DNA of 64,000 nt from Eumeta japonica (lineage: Eukaryota > Arthropoda > Insecta > Lepidoptera > Psychidae). How positions within the stretch are numbered: the stretch's first letter is position 1; every line of letters starts with the position of its first letter. The stretch is taken from the NCBI GenBank assembly GCA_005406025.1, contig BGZK01001363.1, positions 101,526-165,525 on the forward strand. Direction: 5' to 3'. Position numbers and translations under genes: made by a program. Below, one piece after another: positions 45,506 through 55,235 of the stretch. A model generated the notes under the pieces. The model saw only the letters and a list, made by a program, of their open reading frames with translations, was not told the DNA's origin and ran no database searches.

Positions 45506-46558
45506 CCTTCTTCTTAAAAATATGTTTGACATTTTTATCTAACCATGATATCTCGGGTCGCGGTCATCGGCACTCTAGCTCGTAAGCAGGTAGTTAGCTA
45601 CCCGACCCGCCACACAAAGCTCGTTCGCCGACTTCAGCACACGACGCCGTTCCAGCGGCCGGCGGCGCCGCTCGATGTGATTTCACTTTTCGTCTCGTTC
45701 ACAATTACTTTATGAAGCGGGAAAAATTCAATGCAAAACGTCCGAGAATACTGCGTCGGGGAGTTCAGAGGTCGGAGAGCGGCGGTTGTCTGCAGACGAA
45801 TGTGGAAAATGATTGCGACTGCCTTTTTTGACTCGACAATGGAGAAAAAATGTAGAGTAGAAAATGTATTGTCTTCTAAATAACATAGTTAAGACTATTT
45901 TTAAGAAAACAACGTCTAATTTCATGCACATTGCTATGGTCTAATAATAAAAAAAAACGAAATACATTATTTCCTTTCTAAAATGTAGAGAAATAATCAC
46001 AATTTTGATGTAGGAAACAACTTTGGTTAGTGCACTGAATACAGAATACTAATAAACAAAAGAATTATGACGAAAAAAAGAGAATTAAATTTGACCTTAA
46101 AATATGAAATACGCAATAATAAATACAATTATCATGTATGTAAAGTATATTATAATAGCGTAATATAATATAAATAACTTACTAAAACTATATAATTAAT
46201 ATTATTCACATTACTAATACCATGTTTATTAATTTAATAATAAAAAAAATTAAATGTTGCCAAACAAATAAACAATTACAGTTAGTGTAAAATCAATATT
46301 AATAGATTATCCTAAAAGTGATATAACTGTAGTTACGCCACTTATTTTTACCCAAAAATATTTTATAAAATTCATACCACTAGCTACTGGTTGGCAACCA
46401 CTGCCGTATATTTCTCGTCTTTAACTTAAAAGGAAAATATGAACTTATTGTAGTCATTCCGAGCAGCGACACCTTCTAGTTCGTTTGTACTATCTATAGT
46501 TTTATTTACTTTTTCAAATTTTACTACCCAAAAAAATTGTAACCGTTAGCTGGCAAAG
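45506..46558. other. Noncoding DNA upstream of GPA2
   Basis: A GC-rich patch at 45550-45690 (tcgggtcgcggtcatcggca, ccggcggcgccgctcgatgt) has no open frame. The following 800 bp is AT-rich. No clear TATA box or upstream exon of GPA2 could be fixed, so the transcription start is unknown. Confidence 0.4.
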
Positions 46559-46640
46559 ATGGTCGTATTACTGTTGATACTCTCGCTGAGTCAAGTCTTT
46601 GCTGTTGAAGAATGGAGGAGACCAGGGTGTCACCTTTCTG
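46559..46640 (+). CDS. GPA2: Glycoprotein hormone alpha-2 (GPA2), exon 1
   Basis: GPA2 is the alpha subunit of the secreted thyrostimulin-like hormone. In insects it pairs with GPB5 and acts on an LGR1-type receptor. This exon has ATG at 46559 in a good context (ggcaaagATGg) and ends at the donor ctg|gtaaaa (GT at 46641), giving 27 codons plus one base. It encodes a signal peptide (MVVLLLILSLSQVFA) followed by VEEWRRPGCHLS. The W-x-x-P-G-C-H start is the family's N-terminal hallmark and supplies the first knot cysteine. The join to exon 2 is phase 1 and restores a glycine, giving C-H-L-S-G-Y-T-R, as in other insect GPA2 proteins. The next exon is 1.9 kb away. The gene as a whole is recognised with confidence; whether it is intact is not clear (see exon 2). 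Confidence 0.9.
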
Positions 46641-48536
46641 GTAAAACTTCTTCACGGCTTTTTTTATATATATAATAATGCATTTATGTGATTCATAATC
46701 GATTGCTTACCAGAGCTTCTTACACGGTTTTTAAACAGTATTTTCACATACAATATAACAGATATTCAATGTAGTAATATTAAGCATGTTTTTTGTTGTA
46801 CACTAATATAAAATACTAAAGCACTTTTTCTTAGGTGGTGTACAGTAATTCACCGGAGTCGACACCGACTGAATTTTTCGTAGATAAGCTGCTTTATACG
46901 TCACGGACTTTAGGTGACCTCGGTGAGGTCGATACTTAATTAGAGCTCGATAGCTACACTCTAAGCTAGAATGCGTTAGTTCCCACCTGCGACGTGGGAA
47001 GGGAAAATTTTATACATTATTAGAAGGAAAAATTATTCAGTATTTGGAGAACTATATGACGAGATCAAGACAATTTTTTTTCTAGAGAAAATTTGACATA
47101 TTGTATAAAAGTGATAGGCCACTCGACAATAATAATGATTATATTATTAATGCTAATAAAAAGGATCCGAATTTTTTAACCGTACGGTGACGTACACACT
47201 AGTATCTGCGTTAGGGTTTCTGACCATAAGGAATGTCCTAACAGTGAACGGACATATTGACAAAATATATCTTTACGTAAAAAAATTGGTTTATGTGTTT
47301 ATTTTTTTATCAAAATTGTATTTCTAGTAAATTTGTAAAAAAAAAACAGTTTCGCTAGCAGCACTGACACATTAGAAATTGGCGCGGATGGTATCTAATG
47401 TAATAGAAATTCACTTTAAATTTAACTGAATTATTAAATAGAGTATGTAAAACTCTACGACATACGATCAATATTATTCAATACGTAAAACAATTTTAAA
47501 CAATTAAAATATCAATAACTTTGGTAGTATAATTGTAATCTAATCATATCAAAAACATCAAATGTGCAAAATTGCAAGTATCTCAGCGCAGTACACCGCA
47601 AAAAGTAGTGAAATCTCATGTAAAACCCGGTCAGCTATTTTAATTCGATTGTATGGAAGCATCTATTCAACTATTTGTCAAAAAATGGTCCCTAATTACT
47701 TTACCTACTAACAATCACCAACTCTATCAATATTAGTCATCTCTATTTCTACAATAAATATATTTTTACATCCGCTCTACAACATGATCACATAAGACTA
47801 ATCTGCTATTTAAAATACTCCTAAGCGAACATTGGGTGGACGTTGTTATTAACCTGGATAAATGCATTTTTAATACCTCCTGTAGACTTGACCGTCCTCT
47901 GGTGACGGAAAAAAGAATGTTTTATTTCTAAACTCTAGTTTAACAATAATTAAGCCAAAAAAGTGAGCGTAAAGCGGTGAGGGGCTCATTTGAATTCAGT
48001 GGCGGTGCGCGCGCGCCCATCACCCTCAAACTTACCGGGTTCGATGCTGTGTGCCTTATGTAAATAGTCGCTATTGCTAAAACTTCAAGTAAACGCTTCT
48101 GACGTAAAAGAACTTTTCTCCGGTTAAGCTAACCAAACGTGCCAGAAGTCACACTTCAAACTTTTGTTGTCTCAGAGAGTGAGAGGACGGCCAGAGATTT
48201 TTTTTACTCCTTTACATAAAGAGGCAGAAAATATGATACCTAAGTCTAAGGTAGTAACATATTTTGCTACTAGAAGTTTTTATTTGATAGTAATAAATTT
48301 TTAGAATTTAAAAATATGATTGTTTTTGTATATTTACTACTAATTTATGTAAATTTTGATCTAAATCTAAACTGATCATATCAGCTGTGATATACGAATA
48401 GAACATTTTAATCATATTTTCCTTTGATATTTGAATATCGCAGCAGTCTCTCGCCTTAAATAAAGCGTTCCATGTTTGTGTTATATTTTCTAAATATACT
48501 AACAAAATTTAAAATAAAATTTGGCTGACATTGCAG
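46641..48536 (+). other. GPA2 intron 1
   Basis: The intron begins gtaaaa and ends ttggctgacattgcag. It contains a small hairpin (ttcccac...gtgggaa, 46990-47010) and a GC-richer, CG-containing stretch at 47950-48140 that might be a conserved noncoding element. No transposon coding remnants were noticed in it. Confidence 0.6.
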
Positions 48537-48739
48537 GTTACACGAGACAAGAGAATATCACCGACTGCGTCTCGTTCAGGGTGACCACGAACGCGTGCCT
48601 CGGCTACTGCGAATCCTGGTCCCTGCCCAGCATCGTGTTTGGCTTCAAACGGCACCCGGTCACTTCTCAGCGACACGCCAACATCGGACAGATGTCAAGA
48701 CAACGGTCGCTTCCATGCTCATTAGTTGCCAGATCTTAA
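48537..48739 (+). CDS. GPA2: GPA2 exon 2, with disrupted 3' end
   Basis: After the acceptor at 48536 the frame reads GYTRQENITDCVSFRVTTNA, then CLGYCESWSLPSIVFGFKRH, then PVTS. This matches insect GPA2: an N-I-T glycosylation site, the cysteine of TDC, and the C-x-G-x-C knot signature (CLGYC). After PVTS (about 48668) the family has S-V-G-Q-C-C-N. Here it continues QRHANIGQMSRQRSLPCSL and stops at 48737. Both adjacent cysteines are lost and no good donor follows. In the +1 frame the text after PVT could continue LSDTPTSDRCQDN, so an out-of-frame deletion of the Q-C-C-N block is one explanation. A weak phase-0 donor (ccg|gtcact, 48658) would be another, with a further exon unseen. Recognition of the exon is secure; its true 3' border is not. 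Confidence 0.85.
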
Positions 48740-48829
48740 GCTACGAGTTTCAAAACCACCTTATTTAATATTCTATTACATTTTGAAACTCTATATTCGA
48801 ATATTATGTGGTATAAGGATGCTATGATT

Positions 48830-49070
48830 TATTTAGCTGCAGCACGAAAATGGGCCAGACCGACCGGTGAGATACAACACTCTCACAGAATAGAGAACAG
48901 TTTTCACTGTTGACGTTTAACTTGTGAATGAGAGTTCCGGAAGCCCACTCCTCCCCTTCATCAGATATCCTATTTTTACTTAAAAAGCTGGCAATGCGCT
49001 GGTGACTATTATGACGTTACGAGTGTACAAAGGTGGCGGTAACCCCCTACTCCCTGAAAAAAAAGAATAA
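48830..49070 (+). repeat. SINE-like family E, copy 4
   Basis: It starts tagctgcagcacgaaaatgg, runs through cctccccttcatcagatatc and gctggcaatgcgctggtgac, and ends ggtggcggtaaccccctact before an A-rich tail. The start matches the 12285 and 61950 copies, which places the family's 5' end at gctgcagcac. Confidence 0.8.
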
Positions 49071-49440
49071 TCGACACATTGAATTAGATAATCAGGATCT
49101 GTCAACATGATATCAAAAAATATTTCAGTGTAAAAAGCGTCGGCTTTGCCTAATCCATTGCGGGCTGCTGCGCACTTCCTTCCTTAAAATAGGACATAGC
49201 ATCAGTTGATATACATATGCTGTAATTAAAGGACATAGTATTCTTTTTCTTATGCACCCACCCACAATAAAACTAAAATTAATGTACAACGAACAGTGCA
49301 ATATTCTCTTTTGAATTGCATTATACAACTTAATTTTAATTACTACAAAATGTCATTTCCATATCAGCCACAAAATCAATTTTGCATATTTTGGTAATTT
49401 TTTGACTAATTTTTACTTATAAAATTTAGAAAATTTGGCC
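49071..49440. other. Repeat-like noncoding DNA in GPA2 intron 2
   Basis: The 49120-49260 text (aaaaagcgtcggctttgcct, ccattgcgggctgctgcgca) looks like part of a dispersed repeat but has no partner in the window. Confidence 0.35.
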
Positions 49441-50045
49441 ATACTATGTAGACACTATCAGGCGGCGGCGGCTACACGAACGTGCGCCGCTCGCTCGTTG
49501 CGAGTTACCCAGTGCACTTACGCGCGGACGAGGCATCGCTATAGCTGTTTAAAAACCATGTGCGTTTGATCTTCAGCTCGGGTGTTGCGGCTGGCGGCGG
49601 CCGAGACCCTAGTGTGCCCAATCGCTTTAACCTGGCTCGTCGGTTTGCTATCCAATACTTACATCGCGTACTTTCAATGGCGTACCAATATTCAAACAAT
49701 GAATATACGGAAATAGTCCAAAAACAATGTGCTATGACAACGTTTCAGAAACTGTGCGTGTCTATCATGAACAGTTCGGAATAAGTGTAAATTGGAACAC
49801 TACGTTAAACGACTCCGCGATTTTGGTAATTTAGTCATCCGACTTCCGTAGAACGTGGCCTAAATATTGTTAATGTTGAACTACAAAAGAACATTTTAAT
49901 TACTTGAGGAAATTCCGAAGCTGGCACCTACTAAGCCGCTACAGTTTTTGGATGTAGTTAAACTATACGACTAAGAATTAATTGGCGTAAACGTGATGGA
50001 TTGTGCATTCAACAAGGTGAAATGCATTTTGAAAGTAAACTGCAG
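49441..50045 (+). pseudogene. Transposon fragment with a helix-turn-helix-like domain
   Basis: After a CG-rich lead (ggcggcggcggctacacgaa, 49460) the + strand reads SMAYQYSNNEYTEIV near 49677, then with a frame shift ETVRVYHEQFGI near 49755 and, in the third frame, VKRLRDFGNLVIRLP near 49805-49850. The series 'S-N-x-E-Y-x-x-I-V', 'E-x-x-R-x-Y-x-E-x-F' and 'R-L-R-x-x-G-x-x' resembles the short N-terminal domain found in many insect transposon-linked proteins (DUF4817-like). Two frame changes make it a pseudogene. Family naming is from memory. Confidence 0.55.
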
Positions 50046-50221
50046 TGTGTTTAAATACCCATATAATATTTTTTTTATTGTGACTTTTAGATTACGCAAT
50101 AACAGGTGGTTTTAATTTACCGAACATTACATTTTAACTTACGGAACTAGGTGGGTACTTCGACAATGAAAATAAATATTTAAAAAGGTAATAATTAGTA
50201 TTGCAGATAATGATAACTATT
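50046..50221. other. AT-rich spacer
   Basis: Nothing recognisable is present before the hAT-like element. Confidence 0.4.
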
Positions 50222-50486
50222 GCCTAGCTTAGGGCTTCCCAAACTGTGCGTCGCGACGCCGTGGGGGGTCAGACATTGTCCCGGGGGCGTCGCATGTCGA
50301 TGCGACCGAATCGAGTGAGCCACAGGGTACTTTAGTGAGCGCCGTGCGCACTCTGACAAACATCCCTAGACTAGTATTAAAATTAGTAAATATTTTTGAG
50401 GGCTGAGTTGAGAGGCGTCGTAAAAAAAATAGCAAAGTCCCAAAGACGTCACAGTGAAAATAAGTTTGGGAAACCCTGGTCTAGCT
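50222..50486. mobile_element. hAT-like MITE, 249 bp, with imperfect 8-bp target duplication
   Basis: The element at 50230-50478 starts tagggcttcccaaact and ends agtttgggaaaccctg, whose reverse complement is cagggtttcccaaact. That gives terminal inverted repeats of 16 bp with 14 matches, of the cagggnttcccaaact hAT type. It is flanked by gcctagct (50222-50229) and gtctagct (50479-50486), a 7-of-8 match for the 8-bp duplication hAT elements make. The interior is GC-rich and noncoding (gtcgcgacgccgtggggggt). It has no transposase and would depend on one supplied elsewhere. Confidence 0.88.
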
Positions 50487-51279
50487 CATGAGAGCGGCTC
50501 GCGAGGACGGGCGCTGTAGGCGCGTAGGACGGGTGACATGTCTTTGTACAAGGAATGGGCGAGTCAATATCATTTATAACTCATGTACAATTATATTATA
50601 AATTTTAATTATTTCATTAAATAATTTAAAAATATGTTTCCTACTTGGGGTGTTTTGGTTTAACAGTATAATAAAAATTACGTTGTATATACGAATAAAC
50701 CTGTTATTATATGTAGAAATGAAGGTCTAATTTGATACCTAAATCATAGAATACTTTAAAGAGTTCCCTTTTAATTTCCTCTTAAGAAAATTTGTATAAA
50801 ATTAGTAAAATTATTGTTTCATCTCTGATATTTACAAATCGATATTTGATCAGATGTCGAACGAACTCCTTCTTTTGAACGAACAAGCCTATCAGAATGA
50901 GAACCGTGGCATACAAAAGAGCTTGACTCAACTAGGATTTCTTAACAATTTGACATTAATTGATAACATACATATTGTCAAATTTATTTGTTTCAAAGTG
51001 TTGTTGTCAAAGATATTTTTGAAAAAAATTTATAATTAATTTCAAAAAAATATGAGAATATTTTTTTGAAATAAATATTAAACTAATCTAGACCAATGTC
51101 ATCAGCACGATGTTTTATACAATTAAATGCAATGAATGCTATGACCTCAAAATCTATTTATTTCTACGAGAGATATAATGAATGAAAATTAAATAATATA
51201 TAGTATTTTTTCATATCAATAGATATTTATTTCTTTTTTGTTAAATTAATTTTTAAATTAAAATCCATTTTTCCTCTTA
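50487..51279. other. Noncoding DNA in GPA2 intron 2
   Basis: A short GC-rich stretch at 50490-50550 (cggctcgcgaggacgggcgc), then AT-rich. The 61-residue frame at 50854 is not recognisable. Confidence 0.4.
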
Positions 51280-51490
51280 AAAAGTACTACGACCGTCATA
51301 AGACTCGTCGAAATCGATTAATTTGATCAAAATATATCGTTGTTATAAGATTTTCAAAAACCAATGTTTTTTCCAAACAACCATTTAACTTGTTGACTGA
51401 TCATTTTTACATCCCAATCGTTTTGAAAGGAAAACACCATCGAATCCTGCAAGCCTTGCTCAAATCGATTGCTTGGTTCTTAGGCGAATA
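51280..51490. repeat. A1 modular repeat fragment
   Basis: It contains cgtcgaaatcgattaatttg, aaaatatatcgttgttat, and ctcaaatcgattgcttggtt, as in the other A1 blocks. Confidence 0.6.
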
Positions 51491-51544
51491 ATTGAAAGAA
51501 TATCAATTTCCCCATTTTTGAACTCCTGTACTAGTTGTAATAGA

Positions 51545-52060
51545 AAATGCTGATAATAATAATAATGTGTTTATTTAGCAAATCGCTACTTTAAAATCAT
51601 TTGGCAATAGTGTTACATTGTAAAACATCGTACAAACTTTTTATAATATTACTATATTATACAATTTTGTTGTAGTACTTTATTCCATACTTTTAGCAGC
51701 TAAATGTTGATCATAGATCATTGTTTTCTGGTTTTTACCATTAACAGACGGCTTATTATAACAATCATAACCTTTGTCAGTTATTTATCTTCCTGCCTTT
51801 TGTGTCTCAGTACTCATGGTATTAAAAAGTTTCCTGTTTCTCGTATTATATGCACTTCTTTCATAGTTATACTGTAGAAATTCGTATAAGTAGGCTGGTG
51901 TCAATTCTTTGATCATTTTGTTGACAAATATACAGGTATTACACGTTTTCGATCGTCTACGATCTATTGAAAATTGGAATTATCCTAGCACCCAATGGCC
52001 AAAATTATAACGTGACTTTCAAAACTTCCTCTCTTTCGAGGAGGTATTTCCAAAAACCAT
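51545..52060 (-). pseudogene. Jockey-type LINE C-terminus and 3' tail
   Basis: On the minus strand near 51920-51800 the frame reads MIKELTPAYLYEFLQYNYER, then SAYNTRNRKLF, then NTMSTETQKAGR. The Y-N-T-R-N-x-x-x-L motif after an aromatic stretch marks the end of many Jockey-type reverse transcriptases. The element's 3' end is the ataataataataatg run at 51555. The 5' part is missing or decayed beyond 52060. Confidence 0.6.
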
Positions 52061-52693
52061 TTAAATATGTCGTCAGAATGTAGGCCTATTTATGACAAAA
52101 CAGAGTCTAATATTGACGATTTTTGCTCATAAAAAAGTTTAATATTATTATGTATATGCAACGGAATTTTAATAAGTTGTGTTTATTCTGTCTGTTGACA
52201 TCTGCTTAATAACTTCCTTTGCCATATAGTTAGGGCGTGTTTACGATATGTTTTTAGGATTATTGTATTATAAATATTACTTGGAAGCAATATACTTACC
52301 ATATTTTATTCCTTCAATGATAGAAAAGAGAAATTCCATTTTAATTTTATATTATCTATAATATTTTGATGTATGTTTAGACGTTGGTTTACCATCCGTA
52401 TTGACTATTATACTCCGTGACATTAAAAAATAATATTATGTGAATTATCCATAAGTTTAATACGTACGTGCGTACGTATTATTGCCTTACCCGTGTCTAC
52501 CTCAATTAAATTATATCCACACGGACGACATGGCGTGTGCGTCGGTGTAGCTACGTTCCTGTCATCTTGAATGAACTTGTGAAAGTTAATTGTATCTTTT
52601 ATTCCTCCTCCCGCTTTCAAATTTTTTTCAAATCACTTCCCAAAATTACCTTTGATTTTCAAAAGAAATATATAACACTTTGTCTAAAATTTG
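52061..52693. other. AT-rich noncoding DNA
   Basis: It includes a near-perfect palindrome aatacgtacgtgcgtacgta (52459-52480). No gene is seen. Confidence 0.4.
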
Positions 52694-53113
52694 GTTGCCT
52701 AAAGTCGGTATAATGGGCGAAAGTTTTAATTGACAACGACTTTGAATGGTAAAATCATTTAATGTGAATATTCATCTGTATAGTAGGAAGAAGGATGAAA
52801 TAATAGTAACAATTTAAAACATTTATTTATACAAAGAATTATATTTAAAACATTAATTTATACAAAGAATCTCGCACTGAATTTCATATTAACAAAATTT
52901 ATTTTTACCTACACATATTTATTTATTAACATATACATACAATGCAATACATTTGCAAGCTATGCACTAATTTCTATTTTGCAGACCGATCATAGTTGAG
53001 TGAGAGACGCAAGGCATTTCTCTCTCGGTGACTATCGTTACGTTACCGAGCGTTACACTTTTTAGTGACTCAGCCGCAACCTAATTTAAGACGTTGTCAC
53101 GTCAAAAATTTAA
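52694..53113 (-). repeat. Repeat G, copy 2 (inverted partner at 10563-11015)
   Basis: It runs from ttggttgcctaaagtcggta to cttaaattaggttgcgg (as reverse complement) down to gacgttgtcacgtcaaaaa. It keeps the internal duplication seen in copy 1. Several short indels separate the copies, for example the absence here of the gccgcgcgcgcagc stretch found in copy 1 near 10711. Confidence 0.9.
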
Positions 53114-53439
53114 GAAAAGTCAATTAGATATTATCTACATAATTCACGTTTAAAAATCAATTTATTTTTCAAATTTAAAATGTTTTTGTTTACTTGATTA
53201 TAACATAATATTTGAAATATGTCATTTTATTTTTAAAAATTAACGTTTTCCTCTCGCTCTAAAAGCAATTTTCAGTTAATAACGGTAAATTTCGTATATG
53301 TTGAAGGACCTGTGAACCCTCTAAATCTATTCATGACTTTATATAGTCGAGTTACAACATGTAATACATTTTATTTTATTTCATTCTTCTAATGGCTCTC
53401 AGTTTTCACAAATAGAAATATAATATTTTTGTTCTGCAG
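53114..53439. other. 3' end of GPA2 intron 2
   Basis: AT-rich sequence that ends in the pyrimidine-containing acceptor tatttttgttctgcag. Confidence 0.6.
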
Positions 53440-53532
53440 GTTTCCTACAAGGTTCTGTGCTTGGACGGTGAGAGGAACTTGGTGTACAAATCCGCCACCT
53501 CGTGCGCGTGCTACCACTGCCAAAAGCTCTGA
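53440..53532 (+). CDS. GPA2: GPA2 exon 3 (C-terminus)
   Basis: The exon follows the acceptor ttctgcag (53432-53439) in phase 0 and encodes VSYKVLCLDGERNLVYKSAT, then SCACYHCQKL, and stops at 53530-53532. It supplies the V-L-C cysteine and the terminal C-x-C-x(2)-C cluster of the cystine knot (SCACYHC), as in other insect GPA2 proteins, whose ends read C-x-C-Y-H-C-K-K. The frame is intact. It needs a preceding exon that ends in phase 0, which exon 2 as seen does not provide at its last conserved residue. No clear polyadenylation signal was fixed downstream. Confidence 0.9.
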   Translation, partial: VSYKVLCLDGERNLVYKSATSCACYHCQKL

Positions 53533-54065
53533 GCTTTCACCAGCGGAATACGCATTTGGGCTTAGTTATACAATAAGATCACTATAAATAAGTATAAGTA
53601 CGATAACTAGACAGACTCGGTACTCATTCAGCTAATGTTTTAAAATTTACGTATAAGAGTACATTTTATTTAGTCTAAAGAAAGTGTTTGAGAATGAATC
53701 TTACAATCTTGACAGTCTTTTAATTCTTGTCACGTGTGTGGAAGCTTAATTAAATTATCTACATACAACTGAATATCGTTTTTTACTAAAAATGAAATTG
53801 AATTCCACATAATCTAGTCGATAAGTATACATCGTCCATTTATGTTAGTGCTCTAAATTTGATAAAGACCTTATGTGATTTCCATTAATGCCCTAAATAA
53901 CGTATCGAAATATAAGTAACAGTGTAGGTGATTTTCAAGTAACGGTAAACATGATATCTCTGTGAGTGAATGCGGAAAGTCAAGTGAATGGAACCTTGCT
54001 TGCTGTTATGACTAGTAAGCGTATCTCATGACAAACGTGTTTGGCTATCCATAATAGGGCCCTTA
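53533..54065. other. GPA2 3' flank, AT-rich
   Basis: Probably the 3' untranslated region and beyond. An aataagatcactataaataa stretch at 53570 is a weak polyadenylation candidate. Confidence 0.4.
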
Positions 54066-54530
54066 TCCCTACGCTTATGTATGCCAGTGCAAGATGGATA
54101 TGGCAGAAGAAAAATGAAGGGAGAAACAATGCGATTGAGGTGCGATCACTGCGTAATACGTGTGAGGTGTCTCTGAAAGACGTGTAGGAGCAGTGATGTC
54201 GCAGAAGGGTGTAGTTTAAAGAGGATGTAGTGACTAGAAAAAAGTGTGTTGCGGTGGCTTGGCCATCGGAAAGGGCGAAGGAAAGTAGACTGACAAAACA
54301 GATCTACAGAGCGAATGTGTGTGATGGAGAGGTCGGCAAGGGTCGCCCTAGAAAATCCTATGCAGGTCATATTGGTGTTACATTAAAAATAAGCCAAGGT
54401 TTAAGCAGCGAAACCGACGAGCTTGCATTGATGGACGTCAGTGAAGCAATGGAGATATACAAAGATCGTAACATGTGGAAAATAGTCGCTGCCTAAACTT
54501 CTGGCAAATAGCCGTGATTTCATATTATAT
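54065..54530 (+). pseudogene. LINE reverse transcriptase C-terminus, family F (best copy)
   Basis: The best of three copies. From 54095 the text reads WQKKNEGRNNAIEVRSL, then after breaks ESRLTKQIYRANVCDGEVGK near 54283, then GRPRKSYAGHIGVTLKISQG, then LMDVSEAMEIYKDRNMWKIV up to 54496. This is the C-terminal tail typical of a lepidopteran LINE. It is disrupted upstream by stops and shifts. The 74-residue minus-strand frame here is a shadow. Confidence 0.85.
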
Positions 54531-55197
54531 TATTATAGGTGATTAACGTCCATACCGAACTTCGAAATTATATAGAATAGGCACCTACAATAATTGCAGT
54601 TTATTTATTAAAGTAATAATATATAATATTCACATTACAGTTGATAAAACGGAACAGCGTCACTAGTATTTGTGGAATTAATCTTTACCAATGAGATCAT
54701 CATGATTTTGTATGAAAATTTATGATTTACTTCATTTTGGTTTTGTTTAGTGAATATACAATTTTTTTGCAGCTTAAACGGAAAATAATCTCTCTTCGAA
54801 ACGAATAAATCTCACTGGCGTAGAGAGTTAGGTTAGGTTAGATCAAGTTACGTTGTCGTCGATGCTTTGAGAGCTATTTTCTTGCTCTCATGACATTTTT
54901 ACTATTCATTTCGTCAAAACTGTGATGATTCCATTTCTAGAAGTCTGTGTATCATTATTACATATGAAAATTTTACTATCTCTCCTGACTCAATTTCAAA
55001 ACCTTTCGCAATTTCTAAAAAAACGAATAGCTTACATTCAAGTAGTATCTATGCCGCCCCTATCGGCGAAAATCAACGTTTTTGTTAATTGTATATTTAT
55101 GTATGTCACACAATAATTCATAGCATCTACAATTTATAAAAAGTCAAGTGACATAAATTATTATACCTTTGCGATTTATAACCTTATCCAATGATAA
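54531..55197. other. AT-rich noncoding DNA
   Basis: It includes gagttaggttaggttag at 54826, three units of the insect telomere-type TTAGG. No gene is seen. Confidence 0.45.
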
Positions 55198-55235
55198 GCA
55201 AACTGATGAAATCCTAACTGATGTCATCAGTTTGC
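55198..55235. repeat. Perfect 12-bp hairpin with 14-nt loop
   Basis: The arms gcaaactgatga (55198-55209) and tcatcagtttgc (55224-55235) are exact reverse complements. The loop itself repeats part of the arm (aactgatg). Confidence 0.9.

Larger units (their letters stand above)
48740..53439 (+). other. GPA2 intron 2 (or intron plus missing exon)
   Basis: About 4.7 kb with a SINE-like copy, a transposon fragment, a hAT-like MITE, a Jockey-type tail, an A1 fragment and repeat G. I looked for a short exon coding S-V-G-Q-C-C-N between splice sites on the + strand and found none. A ggctgctgcgca string near 49168 gives G-C-C but lacks the flanking family residues and lies in repeat-like text. Confidence 0.55.

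Noticed and set aside
49160..49185. Possible GPA2 middle exon (ggctgctgcgca gives G-C-C)
   Set aside because: The surrounding residues do not fit the family, an in-frame stop follows within a few codons, and the text lies in repeat-like sequence.
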